From: Polaromonas sp.
Lineage (GTDB): Bacteria > Pseudomonadota > Gammaproteobacteria > Burkholderiales > Burkholderiaceae_C
Length of the DNA: 64,000 nucleotides
Reading direction: 5' to 3'
NCBI RefSeq assembly: GCF_010365105.1
Contig: NZ_JAAFGZ010000002.1
Location: forward strand, 124,001-188,000
The notes under the pieces are model-generated. The model saw only the letters and a list, made by a program, of their open reading frames with translations. It was not told the DNA's origin and did not search any database. A program made the translations under genes and the position numbers. This document shows positions 35,394 to 44,483 of this stretch, one piece after another; within the stretch, counting starts at the first letter, position 1, and each line of letters opens with the position of its first letter.

Positions 35394-36326
35394 TCAAGGT
35401 AATTTTGCCCCCGTTTGCACTTCTTCGGCGGCCGGTGCCAGGGCTGCCAGCACCGACGCCAGGACAATCAGGCTGCCGCCCAGCAGGATGCGCGGGGTGA
35501 ACTGGGCGGCGTCCATCATGGCGGCCGACAGGCTGGCAAACAGGATTTCGGTCAACATCACCACGGCGGTCGTTCCGGCCGCCAGCCGCGCCGCGCCATA
35601 TTGCAGCGCGGTGTTGCCGACCATGAAGGCCAGGCTCAGCCCCAGCAACACCGGAATGCCGGCTGTCTGCAGCGCCGGGCCGGGCACGAGCTGCCAGGAC
35701 ATGCCCGCCAGCGCTGCTGCCGTCGCCATCAGGCCGCTGCCGCCAAACATCGCCAGCATGCGCGAAGCACCGGGCGTGTGGCCGTATTTGCGCAGCAGGG
35801 CATTGGTGACGGCAAAGCTGAAGCCGCCGGCAATCGCCAGCCAGTCGGCGGCGCCCTGCGGCACGGGCCAGGACGCATCGGGCGTCTTCAGGACGATCAG
35901 CACGCCCGCCATGGCCAGCCCCAGGCGGGCCAGCGATGCTGGCGTGGGTTTTTCACCCAGCAGCAGCCAGGCCACCAGCACCGACCAGGCCGGCATCAGG
36001 TAAAACAGCAGCACCACCCGCACCACGTCGCCCACGGTCACCGCCCAGTTGAAGCTGACGTTGGTCAGGCCTGCCCCAACGGCCAGAAACCACAGCTGCG
36101 GACAGGCCACGAAGCCGCGCCAGGCCTTGAACCGCACGGTCAGCAGGCTGGCCGCAATCATCAGGTACATCAGCGCCGTGGCCCACAGGGGATGCAGGCC
36201 GTAAGCCTGCAGCTGGCGAAACGGCCACCAGGAAACGCCCCAGACCAGCGCATTGAGCACCAGCGCGCCAACCGCCAGCGCCGCAGTCTGCCCGGTGGCA
36301 GTGCGTGTCACGCTCGCGCCCGCCAT
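35394..36326 (-). CDS. EamA/DMT family transporter
   Basis: A 310-residue drug/metabolite transporter with about ten helices and two EamA halves: ALVLNALVWGVSWWPFRQL at the N-terminus, and the second half from about residue 165 (DWLAIAGGFSFAVTNALLRK). Proteins of this kind often export amino acids or metabolites. Its ATG overlaps the stop of lplT by one base (TGATG), so both are translated in a coupled way. The substrate is unknown. Confidence 0.88.
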   Translation of the reverse strand: MAGASVTRTATGQTAALAVGALVLNALVWGVSWWPFRQLQAYGLHPLWATALMYLMIAASLLTVRFKAWRGFVACPQLWFLAVGAGLTNVSFNWAVTVGDVVRVVLLFYLMPAWSVLVAWLLLGEKPTPASLARLGLAMAGVLIVLKTPDASWPVPQGAADWLAIAGGFSFAVTNALLRKYGHTPGASRMLAMFGGSGLMATAAALAGMSWQLVPGPALQTAGIPVLLGLSLAFMVGNTALQYGAARLAAGTTAVVMLTEILFASLSAAMMDAAQFTPRILLGGSLIVLASVLAALAPAAEEVQTGAKLP

Positions 36327-37606
36327 CAGTGCGTTTTGTCGCTGCGGGCAATGCTGAGCAAGTGGTCCAGCTGCACCTTGTGGTGCACGGTGTTGCTGTT
36401 GTGCCAGCGCTGGATCAGCCACATGAAGCCGGCCACCACCACGCCAAAGCCGGTGATCGCGCCAAAGGCTGACAGCCCCAGGCCGGTGGACAGGCTGTAG
36501 CCCGCGCCCAGGCTCAGGATGCAGGCCTGTTCGTTGAAGTTCTGCACGGCAATCGAGCGGCCCGCGCCCATCAGGTTGTGGCCCCGGTGCTGAAGCAGCG
36601 CATTCATCGGCACCACCAGAAAGCCGCCCAGTCCGCCCAGCAGGATCAGGAAGGGCGCGGCCACCCAGACGTTGGTGATGAAGTTCATCAAAATCACCAG
36701 CACGCCCATGGCAATGCCCAGTGGCATGACCCTGGTGGCATGCTCCAGCCGCATGCGCATAGACGCCAGGATGGCGCCGACGGCCGTGCCGATCGCCACC
36801 ACGCCCACCAGCGACGAAGCCTGCGTGGTGCTGTAGCCCAGTGCCGCCGCGCTCCAGGCCAGCACGATGTAGCGCAGGTTGCCCGACACGCCCCAGAACA
36901 GCGTCGTGGTGGCCAGCGAAATCTGGCCCAGCTTGTCGCGCCACAGCGCCGAGTTGCAGCTCCAGAAATCGGGCAGCAGCTCGAACTTGTTTTTCGGCAT
37001 GGGGCGCATCTCAACGCCGGTGTCAGGAATGCGCAGGTTGAACCAGGCGGCTATTGCGTACAGCACGATCAGCAGCGAAATGGCCGCTTCGGGGGCGGTG
37101 TCGATGCCGGTGTCGATGAACGGAATGTCAAAGGCGAGCAGGTGGCTGGAAATCGCATGGCCGACCAGCTGTCCGCCCAGCAGCACGCCCAGGATGATCG
37201 ACGAGATCGTCAGGCCTTCAATCCAGCCGTTGGCCTTGACCAGTTGCGACGCCGGCAGCAGTTCGGTCAGGATGCCGTACTTGGCCGGCGAATAGGCGGC
37301 GGCACCCAGGCCGACGATGGCATAGGACAGCAGCGGATGCGAGCCGAACAGCATCATCAGGCAGCCGACGACCTTGATGGCGTTGCTGACAAACATGACG
37401 TTGCCCTTGGGCCGGGCATCCGCATAGGCGCCAACGAAAGGCGCCAAAATGACGTAAAAAAGCGCAAACATCGGCACCAGCGCGGCCGGTTGCCATTTGG
37501 GCGCCCCATTGGTCTTGAGCAGTTCGACGGCCGCTACAAAGAGCGCGTTGTCAGCCAGCGAACTGAAAAACTGGGCTGCCATGATGGTGTAAAAACCGCG
37601 CTTCAT
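36326..37606 (-). CDS. lplT: lysophospholipid transporter LplT
   Basis: A 426-residue MFS protein that flips lysophospholipids inward across the inner membrane for reacylation. LplT-typical stretches are [58 protein letters not shown] and NGWIEGLTI. Twelve helices are expected. In enterobacteria the acyltransferase gene aas follows lplT; here a DMT exporter follows, with one-base overlap, and no acyltransferase is seen. The start is the ATG at 37604-37606. It is divergent from alr. Confidence 0.93.
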   Translation of the reverse strand: MKRGFYTIMAAQFFSSLADNALFVAAVELLKTNGAPKWQPAALVPMFALFYVILAPFVGAYADARPKGNVMFVSNAIKVVGCLMMLFGSHPLLSYAIVGLGAAAYSPAKYGILTELLPASQLVKANGWIEGLTISSIILGVLLGGQLVGHAISSHLLAFDIPFIDTGIDTAPEAAISLLIVLYAIAAWFNLRIPDTGVEMRPMPKNKFELLPDFWSCNSALWRDKLGQISLATTTLFWGVSGNLRYIVLAWSAAALGYSTTQASSLVGVVAIGTAVGAILASMRMRLEHATRVMPLGIAMGVLVILMNFITNVWVAAPFLILLGGLGGFLVVPMNALLQHRGHNLMGAGRSIAVQNFNEQACILSLGAGYSLSTGLGLSAFGAITGFGVVVAGFMWLIQRWHNSNTVHHKVQLDHLLSIARSDKTH

Positions 37607-37818
37607 TGAACTGTATTGATCACCGCAGAAAAATGCACCAGTGGGTCCGGTGTCTCAAGATAGGGGGTGAATGTCTCCAAAATATCGCTGTTTATAGCAT
37701 GGGGGCCAGATGTCAAAATGAAGGGTGGCCCGCCGTCCGGTGCCCGCTTCAATTGCACCTGTCCGGACCTGCCCGCCCTTTTTCGTTTATTCCTGTCCTT
37801 ACCCACTTTCATTGCGCC

Positions 37819-38913
37819 ATGCCACGTCCCATTCTTGCCACCGTTCACACCACCGCCCTGAGCCACAATCTGGCTCGGGTGCGCGCTGCCGCGCCGGATT
37901 CCCGCGTCTGGGCCGTCGTCAAGGCCAATGCCTATGGCCACGGCATCGAGCGTGTCTTTGACGCACTGCGCAGCGCCGACGGCTTTGCGCTGCTCGACCT
38001 GGCCGAGGCGCAGCGGTTGCGCGCGCTCGACTGGCGCGGCCCGATCCTGCTGCTCGAAGGCTGCTTTGAGGCGCGCGACCTGGAGCTGTGCTCGCGTTTG
38101 GGCCTGTGGCACACCGTCCACTGCAACGAGCAGATCGACCGGCTGGCCGCGCACAAGACGCAGCTGCCGCACCGCGTCTTCCTGAAGATGAACACCGGCA
38201 TGAACCGCCTGGGTTTCACGCCCGAGCGCTTTCGGGCCGCGTGGATTCGCCTCAACGCCTTACCGCAGGTCGAGGAAATCTCGCTGATGCAGCATTTCCC
38301 CGATGCCGACGGTCCCCGGGGCATCAGCGCGCAACTGAAGGCCTTCGACGCCGTCACCCATGACCTGCCCGGCGAGCGCACGCTCAGCAACAGCGCGGCC
38401 ATCCTGCGCCATGGTGCTGCGCTGGCCGGACGCTCCGACTGGGTCCGGCCCGGCATCGTTCTGTACGGCAGCGCGCCCGACGTTCCAGAGCACAGCGCCG
38501 CCCACTGGGACTTGCAGCCCACGATGACGCTGTCGTCCCGCATCATCGGGCTGCAGCAGCTGCAGGCCGGCGACACGGTCGGCTATGGTTCGAGCTTTAC
38601 CGCCGAAGCGCCCATGCGTATCGGCGTGGTCGCCTGTGGTTACGCCGACGGCTATCCGCGCCACTGCCCGACCGGCACGCCGGTGCTGGTCCAGGGCGTT
38701 CGATGCCGCATGGTCGGCCGCGTCAGCATGGACATGATCACGGTGGACCTGACGCCGGTGCCCAGGGCCGGCGTGGGCAGCGAGGTCACGCTCTGGGGCG
38801 TGGCCTCCAGCGGCGCGGTGCTGCCCATCGACGAGGTGGCACGGGCCGCCGGCACGGTGGGTTATGAGCTGATGTGCGCCGTGGCGCCACGCGTGACCAT
38901 GGTGGCTGATTGA
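37819..38913 (+). CDS. alr: alanine racemase
   Basis: A 364-residue fold-type III PLP enzyme (EC 5.1.1.1) making D-alanine for peptidoglycan. The PLP lysine is Lys35 in [11 protein letters not shown]; the opposing tyrosine is in [10 protein letters not shown] near residue 255. Other signatures are [33 protein letters not shown] and [17 protein letters not shown] at 37819 is the family start; the frame remains open 213 bases upstream without homology. It is divergent from lplT. Only one alr is in the window, so it may be the essential biosynthetic copy. Confidence 0.96.
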   Translation: MPRPILATVHTTALSHNLARVRAAAPDSRVWAVVKANAYGHGIERVFDALRSADGFALLDLAEAQRLRALDWRGPILLLEGCFEARDLELCSRLGLWHTVHCNEQIDRLAAHKTQLPHRVFLKMNTGMNRLGFTPERFRAAWIRLNALPQVEEISLMQHFPDADGPRGISAQLKAFDAVTHDLPGERTLSNSAAILRHGAALAGRSDWVRPGIVLYGSAPDVPEHSAAHWDLQPTMTLSSRIIGLQQLQAGDTVGYGSSFTAEAPMRIGVVACGYADGYPRHCPTGTPVLVQGVRCRMVGRVSMDMITVDLTPVPRAGVGSEVTLWGVASSGAVLPIDEVARAAGTVGYELMCAVAPRVTMVAD

Positions 38914-39036
38914 AAAAGTGCGACGGTTGACCATTTCGTGCCCGCTGCCCATTGGCTGCGGCTGTCAGCGGGCCAGCGCGGCAGGACAAACGAGGCAACT
39001 CCACGGCGGCAAGCCCAGGCTGGGTTACGCTAGCGC

Positions 39037-39432
39037 ATGAACCGGAACGCCCTTCTTGACATGCTGCGCAGCCGCGTGCCGGACCTGCTGGCGATCTACG
39101 CCTTCGGCAGCCGCACGCAGGGTGTTGCAGGCCCGCAAAGCGACCTTGACCTGGCGGTGCTGGTGGCCGGATACGCCGAGCCGCTGGCCTTGTGGGCGCT
39201 GTCGGGCGACCTGGCCGATGTGGCCGGCTGCCCGGTCGATTTGCTCGACCTGCGCGCGGCCTCTACCGTAATGCAGCACCAGATCATCACCACCGGCCAG
39301 CGCTGGTGGGCCAGGGATGTGCAGGCTGGCCTGTACGAGGCGGCCATCCTGAGCGAAAAAACAGCGCTCGATACCGCCCGTGCCGGGCTGCTGGACGACA
39401 TTGGCAAAAGTGGAAGCGTGTATGGCCGATGA
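39037..39432 (+). CDS. mntA: MNT-type nucleotidyltransferase antitoxin MntA
   Basis: A 131-residue minimal nucleotidyltransferase. The active site is IYAFGSRTQGVAGPQSDLDLAVL, with GSR at 24-26 and the two metal-binding Asp at 36 and 38, and a third acid in VDLLDL. In MntA-HepT systems this protein acts as antitoxin by adding AMP units to a Tyr of the HEPN toxin. Its last 11 bases overlap hepT, a standard gene order. The catalytic residues are intact. Confidence 0.9.
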   Translation: MNRNALLDMLRSRVPDLLAIYAFGSRTQGVAGPQSDLDLAVLVAGYAEPLALWALSGDLADVAGCPVDLLDLRAASTVMQHQIITTGQRWWARDVQAGLYEAAILSEKTALDTARAGLLDDIGKSGSVYGR

Positions 39433-39850
39433 CGTGCTGATCAACAAGGCCGCCACCATTGAGCGCTGTGTGAAACGGGCACGCGAGGAATATCACCGCC
39501 ACCCGGCCACTTTTGCCACCGATTTCACGCGCCAGGATGCGGCCATCCTGAACATCCAGCGCGCCTGCGAAGCGGCGCTGGACATGGGGCAGCACCTGAT
39601 CCGGCGCGAAAGGATGGGCGTGCCGCAAAGCGCACGCGACGTGTTTGCGCTGCTGGCGCAGGGCGGCTGGATAGAAGCGGCGCTGGCCGATGGCCTTAAG
39701 CGCATGGTCGGTTTTCGCAATATTGCGTTGCATGATTACCAGGCCTTGCAGCTGCCAATCACGGTGGCCATCATCCAGAAACACCTGGACGAGTTTTTGC
39801 AGTACAGCCAGTGCGTGCTGCTGCGCGATGCGGCGCAATCGGGCGGGTGA
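39422..39850 (+). CDS. hepT: HEPN-type toxin HepT
   Basis: A 142-residue helical HEPN protein. The RNase motif R-x4-H-x-Y is seen as RNIALHDY (Arg99, His104, Tyr106); Tyr106 is the expected target of AMP transfer by MntA. The start ATG at 39422 lies inside the end of mntA. HepT toxins cut RNA, including tRNA in studied cases, when not modified. The pair is flanked by housekeeping genes (alr, panE-like), so it is a chromosomal module with no sign of a surrounding mobile element. Confidence 0.9.
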   Translation: MADDVLINKAATIERCVKRAREEYHRHPATFATDFTRQDAAILNIQRACEAALDMGQHLIRRERMGVPQSARDVFALLAQGGWIEAALADGLKRMVGFRNIALHDYQALQLPITVAIIQKHLDEFLQYSQCVLLRDAAQSGG

Positions 39851-39883
39851 CGGTAAATTCTTGCGGTTGCGCTTTGGTTGCTG

Positions 39884-39935
39884 CGTATTTGATAGCGGAT
39901 TTTGCCCGTGCAGCAAGCGTAAAAGCCCTGAAACG
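39884..39935 (+). repeat. dispersed ATAGC-type repeat, divergent copy
   Basis: GCTGCGTATTTGATAGCGGA, then TTTGCCCGTGCAGCAAGCG and AAAAGCCCTGAAA. It lies between hepT and the convergent panE-like gene. Confidence 0.5.
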
Positions 39936-39937
39936 TC

Positions 39938-40921
39938 TCAATACAGCCCGCGCACCCGCGCTTTCAGCCGTGCCAGGCCCAGCAGCGCATCGGTGAACGG
40001 CGTGGCCACCCCGGTCAGCTGGCCCAGCTCCTTCACCACCGTCACCAGCGCATCGAGTTCCAGCGCCTTGCCGGACTCGACGTCCTGAAGCATCGAGGTC
40101 TTGAAGGCGCCGAGCTGGCGGGTGATCTGGTGCCGGTCTTCGGGCTGCTGTTCAATCGGAATGCCGATGCGCGCACCGATTTCCTTGGCTTCCAGCATCA
40201 CCTGCGAGATGAAGCCGCGCACCAGCTCGTCATTCATGATCAGGTCGGTGGTGGCGCCGGTCAGCGCGCTGATCGGGTTGACGGTCATGTTGCCCCAGAG
40301 CTTGTACCAGATGTCTTTCTGGATCTGGTCGGAAACCGCCACCTTGAAGCCGGACTTTTCCAGTAGCGCGGCCAGCTGCTGCACACGTCCGGTCTTCTCG
40401 CCCGACGGCTCACCCAGGATGAGCTTGTTGCCGAAGTGGTGGCAGACCTGCCCCGGTTCATCGACCGAGCAGCTGGCGTGTACCACGCCCCCGACAATGC
40501 GCTGCACCGGCAAGGCGCCCGCCAGCGTGCCGTCCGGATCGACCGACGTCAGCCGCGTGCCAGCCAGCGCGCCGCCGAAGCCGTGCAGAAACCACCACGG
40601 CACACCGTTCATCGCCGTCAGCACCAGGGTCTGCGGGCCGAGCAGCGGCGCGATCTGGCGCGCCACCTCGGGCAGCGACGGCGCCTTGACCGCCAGCACC
40701 ACCAGGTCCTGCACGCCAAAGTCAGCCGGCGTGTCGCTGGAGGCGACGGCCTGCGAAGTGACGTGGTTTCCCGCGCGCAGGCGCAGCCCGTGCAACTGCA
40801 GCGCGTCGAGCGTGGCGCCGCGCGCCACCATGCTGACGCTGCAACCGGCCTGCGCCAGCCCGCTGCCTACCCAGCCGCCAATGGCGCCGGCGCCGTAAAT
40901 GCAAACTTTCATGGCTTTCAT
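39938..40921 (-). CDS. panE: 2-dehydropantoate 2-reductase family protein
   Basis: A 327-residue NADPH-dependent reductase of the ApbA/PanE family (EC 1.1.1.169 in pantothenate synthesis). The N-terminal Rossmann motif is CIYGAGAIGGWVGSGLA. Catalytic Lys is in DIWYKLWGNMTVNPISALTG, followed by a Glu-containing MLEAKEIGARIG. The C-terminal domain is of usual length. GGAG lies 7 bases before the first ATG. In Burkholderiales several paralogues exist and some serve other 2-oxo acids, so the symbol is by homology. No other pantothenate genes are near. Confidence 0.85.
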   Translation of the reverse strand: MKAMKVCIYGAGAIGGWVGSGLAQAGCSVSMVARGATLDALQLHGLRLRAGNHVTSQAVASSDTPADFGVQDLVVLAVKAPSLPEVARQIAPLLGPQTLVLTAMNGVPWWFLHGFGGALAGTRLTSVDPDGTLAGALPVQRIVGGVVHASCSVDEPGQVCHHFGNKLILGEPSGEKTGRVQQLAALLEKSGFKVAVSDQIQKDIWYKLWGNMTVNPISALTGATTDLIMNDELVRGFISQVMLEAKEIGARIGIPIEQQPEDRHQITRQLGAFKTSMLQDVESGKALELDALVTVVKELGQLTGVATPFTDALLGLARLKARVRGLY

Positions 40922-40952
40922 GGTGACGGTCTCCAGAAGTCAAAATTTAAGA

Positions 40953-41011
40953 GAAAAATGCCTTTTGCGCAAGATGCACCGGTACTGGCAGCTATTGATT
41001 AAATAGCAAAT
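40953..41011 (-). repeat. dispersed ATAGC-type repeat, minus orientation
   Basis: Read on the minus strand: TTTGCTATTTAATCAATAGC, TGCCAGTACCGGTGCATCTT and GCGCAAAAGGCATTTTTC. This is one of the clearest full copies, with inverted core, TTGCGC block and GCAAAAGGC tail. It lies between hpaF and the panE-like gene. Confidence 0.8.
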
Positions 41012-41021
41012 TAGTCCCGGC

Positions 41022-41426
41022 TCAGGCCGGTGGCAGGTGCGCCGCCAGGTTGTTGTGCTTGCCTTCATAAACTGGCGCGCCTTCGTAAACCTGCAGCGTC
41101 AGCCCGACGGCATGGGCGGCAAACACCGGCGCCAGGTGCGCTTTCACGCTGGCCAGCACCGCTTCGCCGGCGCGCTCGACCATCGCCGGGCTGCGGCCCG
41201 GCGTGATGAGCAGGTTCAGGTAGATGAAGGCCCGCTCGGGCTGGCCGTCGGCCACCGCAAAATGCGGCGCAGGCCAGGCCATCACGCGCGTGCCGGCCAC
41301 TGGAAACAGCGGGGCACCGTCGTCGTGGCGCAGCGCCACCAGCGTGGCCGCCAGGGTGGTGCAGAGCAGGCCCATGTCGGCCGAAGCTTCAAGGTTGGCG
41401 GTGTATTCGATTGTCAGATGCGGCAT
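41022..41426 (-). CDS. hpaF: 5-carboxymethyl-2-hydroxymuconate delta-isomerase
   Basis: A 134-residue member of the CHMI family in the tautomerase superfamily (EC 5.3.3.10), acting in the homoprotocatechuate meta-cleavage pathway. The catalytic Pro follows the start Met (MPHLTIEYTANLE). Later motifs are PAPHFAVADGQPERAFIYL and ITPGRSPAMV. GGAG is 6-7 bases before the ATG. It lies 40 bases after hpaI on the same strand. The other pathway genes are not in the window. Confidence 0.88.
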   Translation of the reverse strand: MPHLTIEYTANLEASADMGLLCTTLAATLVALRHDDGAPLFPVAGTRVMAWPAPHFAVADGQPERAFIYLNLLITPGRSPAMVERAGEAVLASVKAHLAPVFAAHAVGLTLQVYEGAPVYEGKHNNLAAHLPPA

Positions 41427-41466
41427 GGAGAACTCCAGTTGAAAAATAGCCGTCGGCTGTGGCTGC

Positions 41467-42273
41467 TCAATAGGTCTGGCTGGCTGGTGCGACCGACACG
41501 CCGCTCTTGAAGCGTGCCGCCAGCGCGCTGGTGGTCTTGGCCAGCAGGTTGGTGTCCAGCCCCACGGCGACGAAGGTGGCGCCAAGTTCCAGGTAGCGGC
41601 GGGCCAGCGCCTCGTCGGGCGTCAAAATGCCCGCCGCCTTGCCGGCTTTGACGATGCGCGCAATCGCATCCACAATTGCTGTCTGCACCTCGGGGTGGCC
41701 GGGGTTGCCGACATGGCCCATCGACGCAGACAGGTCGGCCGGGCCGATGAACACGCCGTCCACGCCTTGCGTCGCGGCAATCGCATCGAGGTTGCGCAAT
41801 GACAGCTCGGTTTCGGCCTGCACCAGCAGGCAGACCTGGGCATTGGCCTCATGCACATACGCCGGGTTTCGGCCCCAGAACGAAGCCCGTGCGCCGCCCA
41901 TGCCGCGAATGCCTTGCGGTGGATAGCGCATGGCAAGCACCAGGTCGGCGGCCTGTTCGGGCGTGTCGACCATCGGCACCAGCAGCGTCTGCACGCCCAG
42001 GTCCAGGTATTGCTTGATCAGCGTGGTCCCTATGTGGCCGTGGCCGACCGGAATGCGCGCAATCGGGTGCGAGGCATACGGCGCAATCGCCTGCAACTGG
42101 CCCAGGATGCTGCGCAGGTCGTTGGGCGAATGCTCGCCGTCGATCAGCAGCCAGTCAAACCCGGCGCCGGCGCAGAGTTCTGCGCTGTACGGGTCCGCCA
42201 GGCCCAGCCACAGGCCGATTTGCGGCCGCTTGTCGGCCAGTGTTTGCTTGAAGGGATTGAGGGGGGTGGTCAT
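41467..42273 (-). CDS. hpaI: HpcH/HpaI family aldolase
   Basis: A 268-residue class II (metal-dependent) aldolase that splits 4-hydroxy-2-oxoheptanedioate to pyruvate and succinate semialdehyde, the last step of homoprotocatechuate breakdown. Motifs: [28 protein letters not shown] with the metal-side acids, [50 protein letters not shown] and [15 protein letters not shown]. Some homologues act on related hydroxy-oxo acids. hpaF follows, which supports the assignment. Confidence 0.92.
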   Translation of the reverse strand: MTTPLNPFKQTLADKRPQIGLWLGLADPYSAELCAGAGFDWLLIDGEHSPNDLRSILGQLQAIAPYASHPIARIPVGHGHIGTTLIKQYLDLGVQTLLVPMVDTPEQAADLVLAMRYPPQGIRGMGGARASFWGRNPAYVHEANAQVCLLVQAETELSLRNLDAIAATQGVDGVFIGPADLSASMGHVGNPGHPEVQTAIVDAIARIVKAGKAAGILTPDEALARRYLELGATFVAVGLDTNLLAKTTSALAARFKSGVSVAPASQTY

Positions 42274-42576
42274 GGGCGGTGTCCGTGTGTGGGTTGGAGG
42301 AACGAAGGCAGGCAGGCATGCTACAACGTGTCCGCGCTGCCGGCATCACTTTGCATCCTCGATGCCGACAAGGCCGAAGCCGTCAGCACCATGGCCTGGC
42401 AGGCGTCACCGCCTGGCCTGGTCGCGCGTTGCCGACAGGCACCGGGAAAGGCACCAGACGACGAAAAACAAGAAGGTGTAAAAGACGACAACCGACGCCA
42501 TGAAAAGCTTTCAACGTGCATCGGCGCATCCAGCCCCCACGTCGGTCCGGCCTTCGCAAATCAACCAGAACCCGCC
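42274..42576. other. intergenic region between hpaI and dgkA
   Basis: About 300 bases between divergent genes with no supported gene; frames here are short or run on from antisense of hpaI. The last 80 bases hold a 26-codon frame (ATG near 42500) whose stop overlaps the dgkA ATG, but it looks accidental. Confidence 0.4.
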
Positions 42577-42933
42577 ATGAAAAACCAGTCTTTTCGCCAA
42601 CGTGCCGGTTTTGCCGTGCAAGGCATTGCGAGCGCATGGCGCGGCGAAGCGAGTTTTCGCCAGCAGGCGGCGCTGGCCGCCGGCGTGTTGCTGATCCTGC
42701 TGTGGCGCCGACCGGCCCTGGTGTGGTGGGCGTTGCTGCTGATGAACTGCGGCCTTGTGCTGGCGGCCGAGTTGTTCAACACCGCGCTGGAAAATGCGCT
42801 GGACCATCTTCATCCCGAACAGCATGCGGCGATACGGATTGCCAAGGACTGCGCGGCCGGCGCGGTGCTGGTGTTGAGCCTGACAGGATTGGGCGTGTTC
42901 ATGGCCTTCCTGGCATCGACCTGGCCGGCGTAG
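42577..42933 (+). CDS. dgkA: diacylglycerol kinase DgkA
   Basis: A 118-residue integral membrane kinase (EC 2.7.1.107) with three helices that phosphorylates diacylglycerol from osmoregulated glucan turnover. The catalytic signature is LAAELFNTALENALDHLHPE, with both Glu residues that bind Mg-ATP; the N-terminal amphipathic part is FAVQGIASAWRGEASFRQQ. It starts at ATG 42577. The DedA-PAP2 gene follows after 65 bases, so a kinase and a phosphatase of lipid phosphates are neighbours. Confidence 0.93.
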   Translation: MKNQSFRQRAGFAVQGIASAWRGEASFRQQAALAAGVLLILLWRRPALVWWALLLMNCGLVLAAELFNTALENALDHLHPEQHAAIRIAKDCAAGAVLVLSLTGLGVFMAFLASTWPA

Positions 42934-42998
42934 ACTGTCTGGCGACCAACTCTGAATGGTGACCGGGTTCACGTGCCCGAAACAACGCAGGAAAGCCG

Positions 42999-44375
42999 AT
43001 GCTGCAGTATTTGATCCATCTGGTCGAGCGGCTTGGGCAATGGGGCTACCTCATCATCTTCCTGGGTGCGATGCTGGAATCGGCAGCGTTTCTGGGACTG
43101 GTCATTCCCGGCGAAAGCCTGGTGCTGGTGGCCGGTTTTTTGGCCGCGCAGGGCTCCCTGGACCTGGACCTGCTCATCATCGCCGTGGCGGTCGGCGCGT
43201 CCATCGGCGACAGCCTCGGCTATGAAATGGGCCGCCGGATGGGGCGCCCGGCCCTGGCGCGCTATGGCGGGCGTTTCGGCTTGAACGAGGCGCGCGTGCA
43301 AAGCGCGGACGATTTTTTTGCGCGCCACGGCAGCCAGGCGGTCTTCCTGGGCCGGTTCGTCGGCTTTGCCCGGGCGCTGGTGCCCTTTCTGGCCGGCGCC
43401 TCGCGCATGCCCTACCGGATTTTTTTGCCCTACAACGTGTTTGGCGCGGTGCTTTGGGCAGCGGCTGTCGCCTTGCTGGGTTACGTTCTGGGCGCCAGCT
43501 GGCAAACGGCCGAACGGTGGATCGGGCGGGCCAGCGCCATCGTCGGTGGCCTGTTGGTGGTTGCATTGCTGGTGGCCTGGCTGTGGCGTTGGGCGACCCG
43601 CCATGAAGCTGCCCTCACGCAGGCATGGCGCCGCTTTCTCCAGCGCCCGCGCGTCAGCGCCTGGCGCCAGCACTTCGCCCCGCAGATTTCTTTTGTCCGG
43701 GACCGGTTCTCACCCACCAGCTATCTGGGGTTGCAGCTGACGGCGGGGGCGGTGCTGTTGACAGGCGCAAGCTGGCTGTTCGGCGGAATTGCCGAGGACG
43801 TGGTGACCGGTGACCCGCTCACCGTCATCGACCTGCGGGTGGCGCAATGGTTCCATGCGCACTCCACCGCGCTGATGACCCAGGCAATGCTGGCGGCGAC
43901 CAACATTCTCGGCCCCGTCGCGGTCGTGCTGGGGGTTGTGGTGGTGTGCGCCTGGCTGGCCTGGAAGCGAAACGGGTACTGGCTGCTGTGCGTCGGCCTG
44001 ACGGTGCCGTCCGGCATGCTGCTGAACGTGGCCATGAAGCATGCATTTCACCGTGCCCGCCCCAGCTTTGACGACCCCTTGCTGCTGCTGGCCACCTACA
44101 GCTTTCCCAGTGGCCATGTGGCCGGCGCCACCCTGTTTTACGGTGTCATGGCGGCGATGGTGGTGGCCAGGACCGCGGCCTGGCACTGGCGCGTGACGGC
44201 AATCCTCGGGGCCTTCACGCTGGTGGCACTGGTGTCGCTGACCCGGGTGTACCTGGGCGTGCATTACCTGAGCGACGTGCTGGCCGCATTTGCCGAAGGC
44301 ATTGCCTGGCTGACGCTGTGCCTCACCGGAATACACACTTACTGGGCGCATCGCCTTGCCGCCAAAAAATCCTGA
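42999..44375 (+). CDS. DedA - PAP2 phosphatase fusion membrane protein
   Basis: A 458-residue fusion. Residues 1-200 are a DedA/VTT domain (FLGAMLESAAFLGLVIPGESL, GRFVGFARALVPFLAGASRMP), related to phospholipid scramblase and undecaprenyl-phosphate flippases. Residues about 250-450 are a PAP2-type lipid phosphatase with all three motifs: KHAFHRARP, SFPSGHVAG, and SLTRVYLGVHYLSDV. A C55-PP or phosphatidate phosphatase coupled to lipid translocation is a reasonable inference. The active site lies in the periplasm in relatives. It follows dgkA. Confidence 0.92.
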   Translation: MLQYLIHLVERLGQWGYLIIFLGAMLESAAFLGLVIPGESLVLVAGFLAAQGSLDLDLLIIAVAVGASIGDSLGYEMGRRMGRPALARYGGRFGLNEARVQSADDFFARHGSQAVFLGRFVGFARALVPFLAGASRMPYRIFLPYNVFGAVLWAAAVALLGYVLGASWQTAERWIGRASAIVGGLLVVALLVAWLWRWATRHEAALTQAWRRFLQRPRVSAWRQHFAPQISFVRDRFSPTSYLGLQLTAGAVLLTGASWLFGGIAEDVVTGDPLTVIDLRVAQWFHAHSTALMTQAMLAATNILGPVAVVLGVVVVCAWLAWKRNGYWLLCVGLTVPSGMLLNVAMKHAFHRARPSFDDPLLLLATYSFPSGHVAGATLFYGVMAAMVVARTAAWHWRVTAILGAFTLVALVSLTRVYLGVHYLSDVLAAFAEGIAWLTLCLTGIHTYWAHRLAAKKS

Positions 44376-44483
44376 CGAGGCAGGGCAGGAACCGTGCAGG
44401 CATGCCCGGTTCCTGTCGATGACTTCAACGGCACCGACTGCCAGGCAGACCTGACCTGGGCGCGCGGTCAATACACTAGGTGC

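Noticed and set aside
42274..42576. Possible small gene upstream of dgkA (26 codons)
   Set aside because: No Shine-Dalgarno; the overlap of its TGA with the dgkA ATG is a single weak argument.
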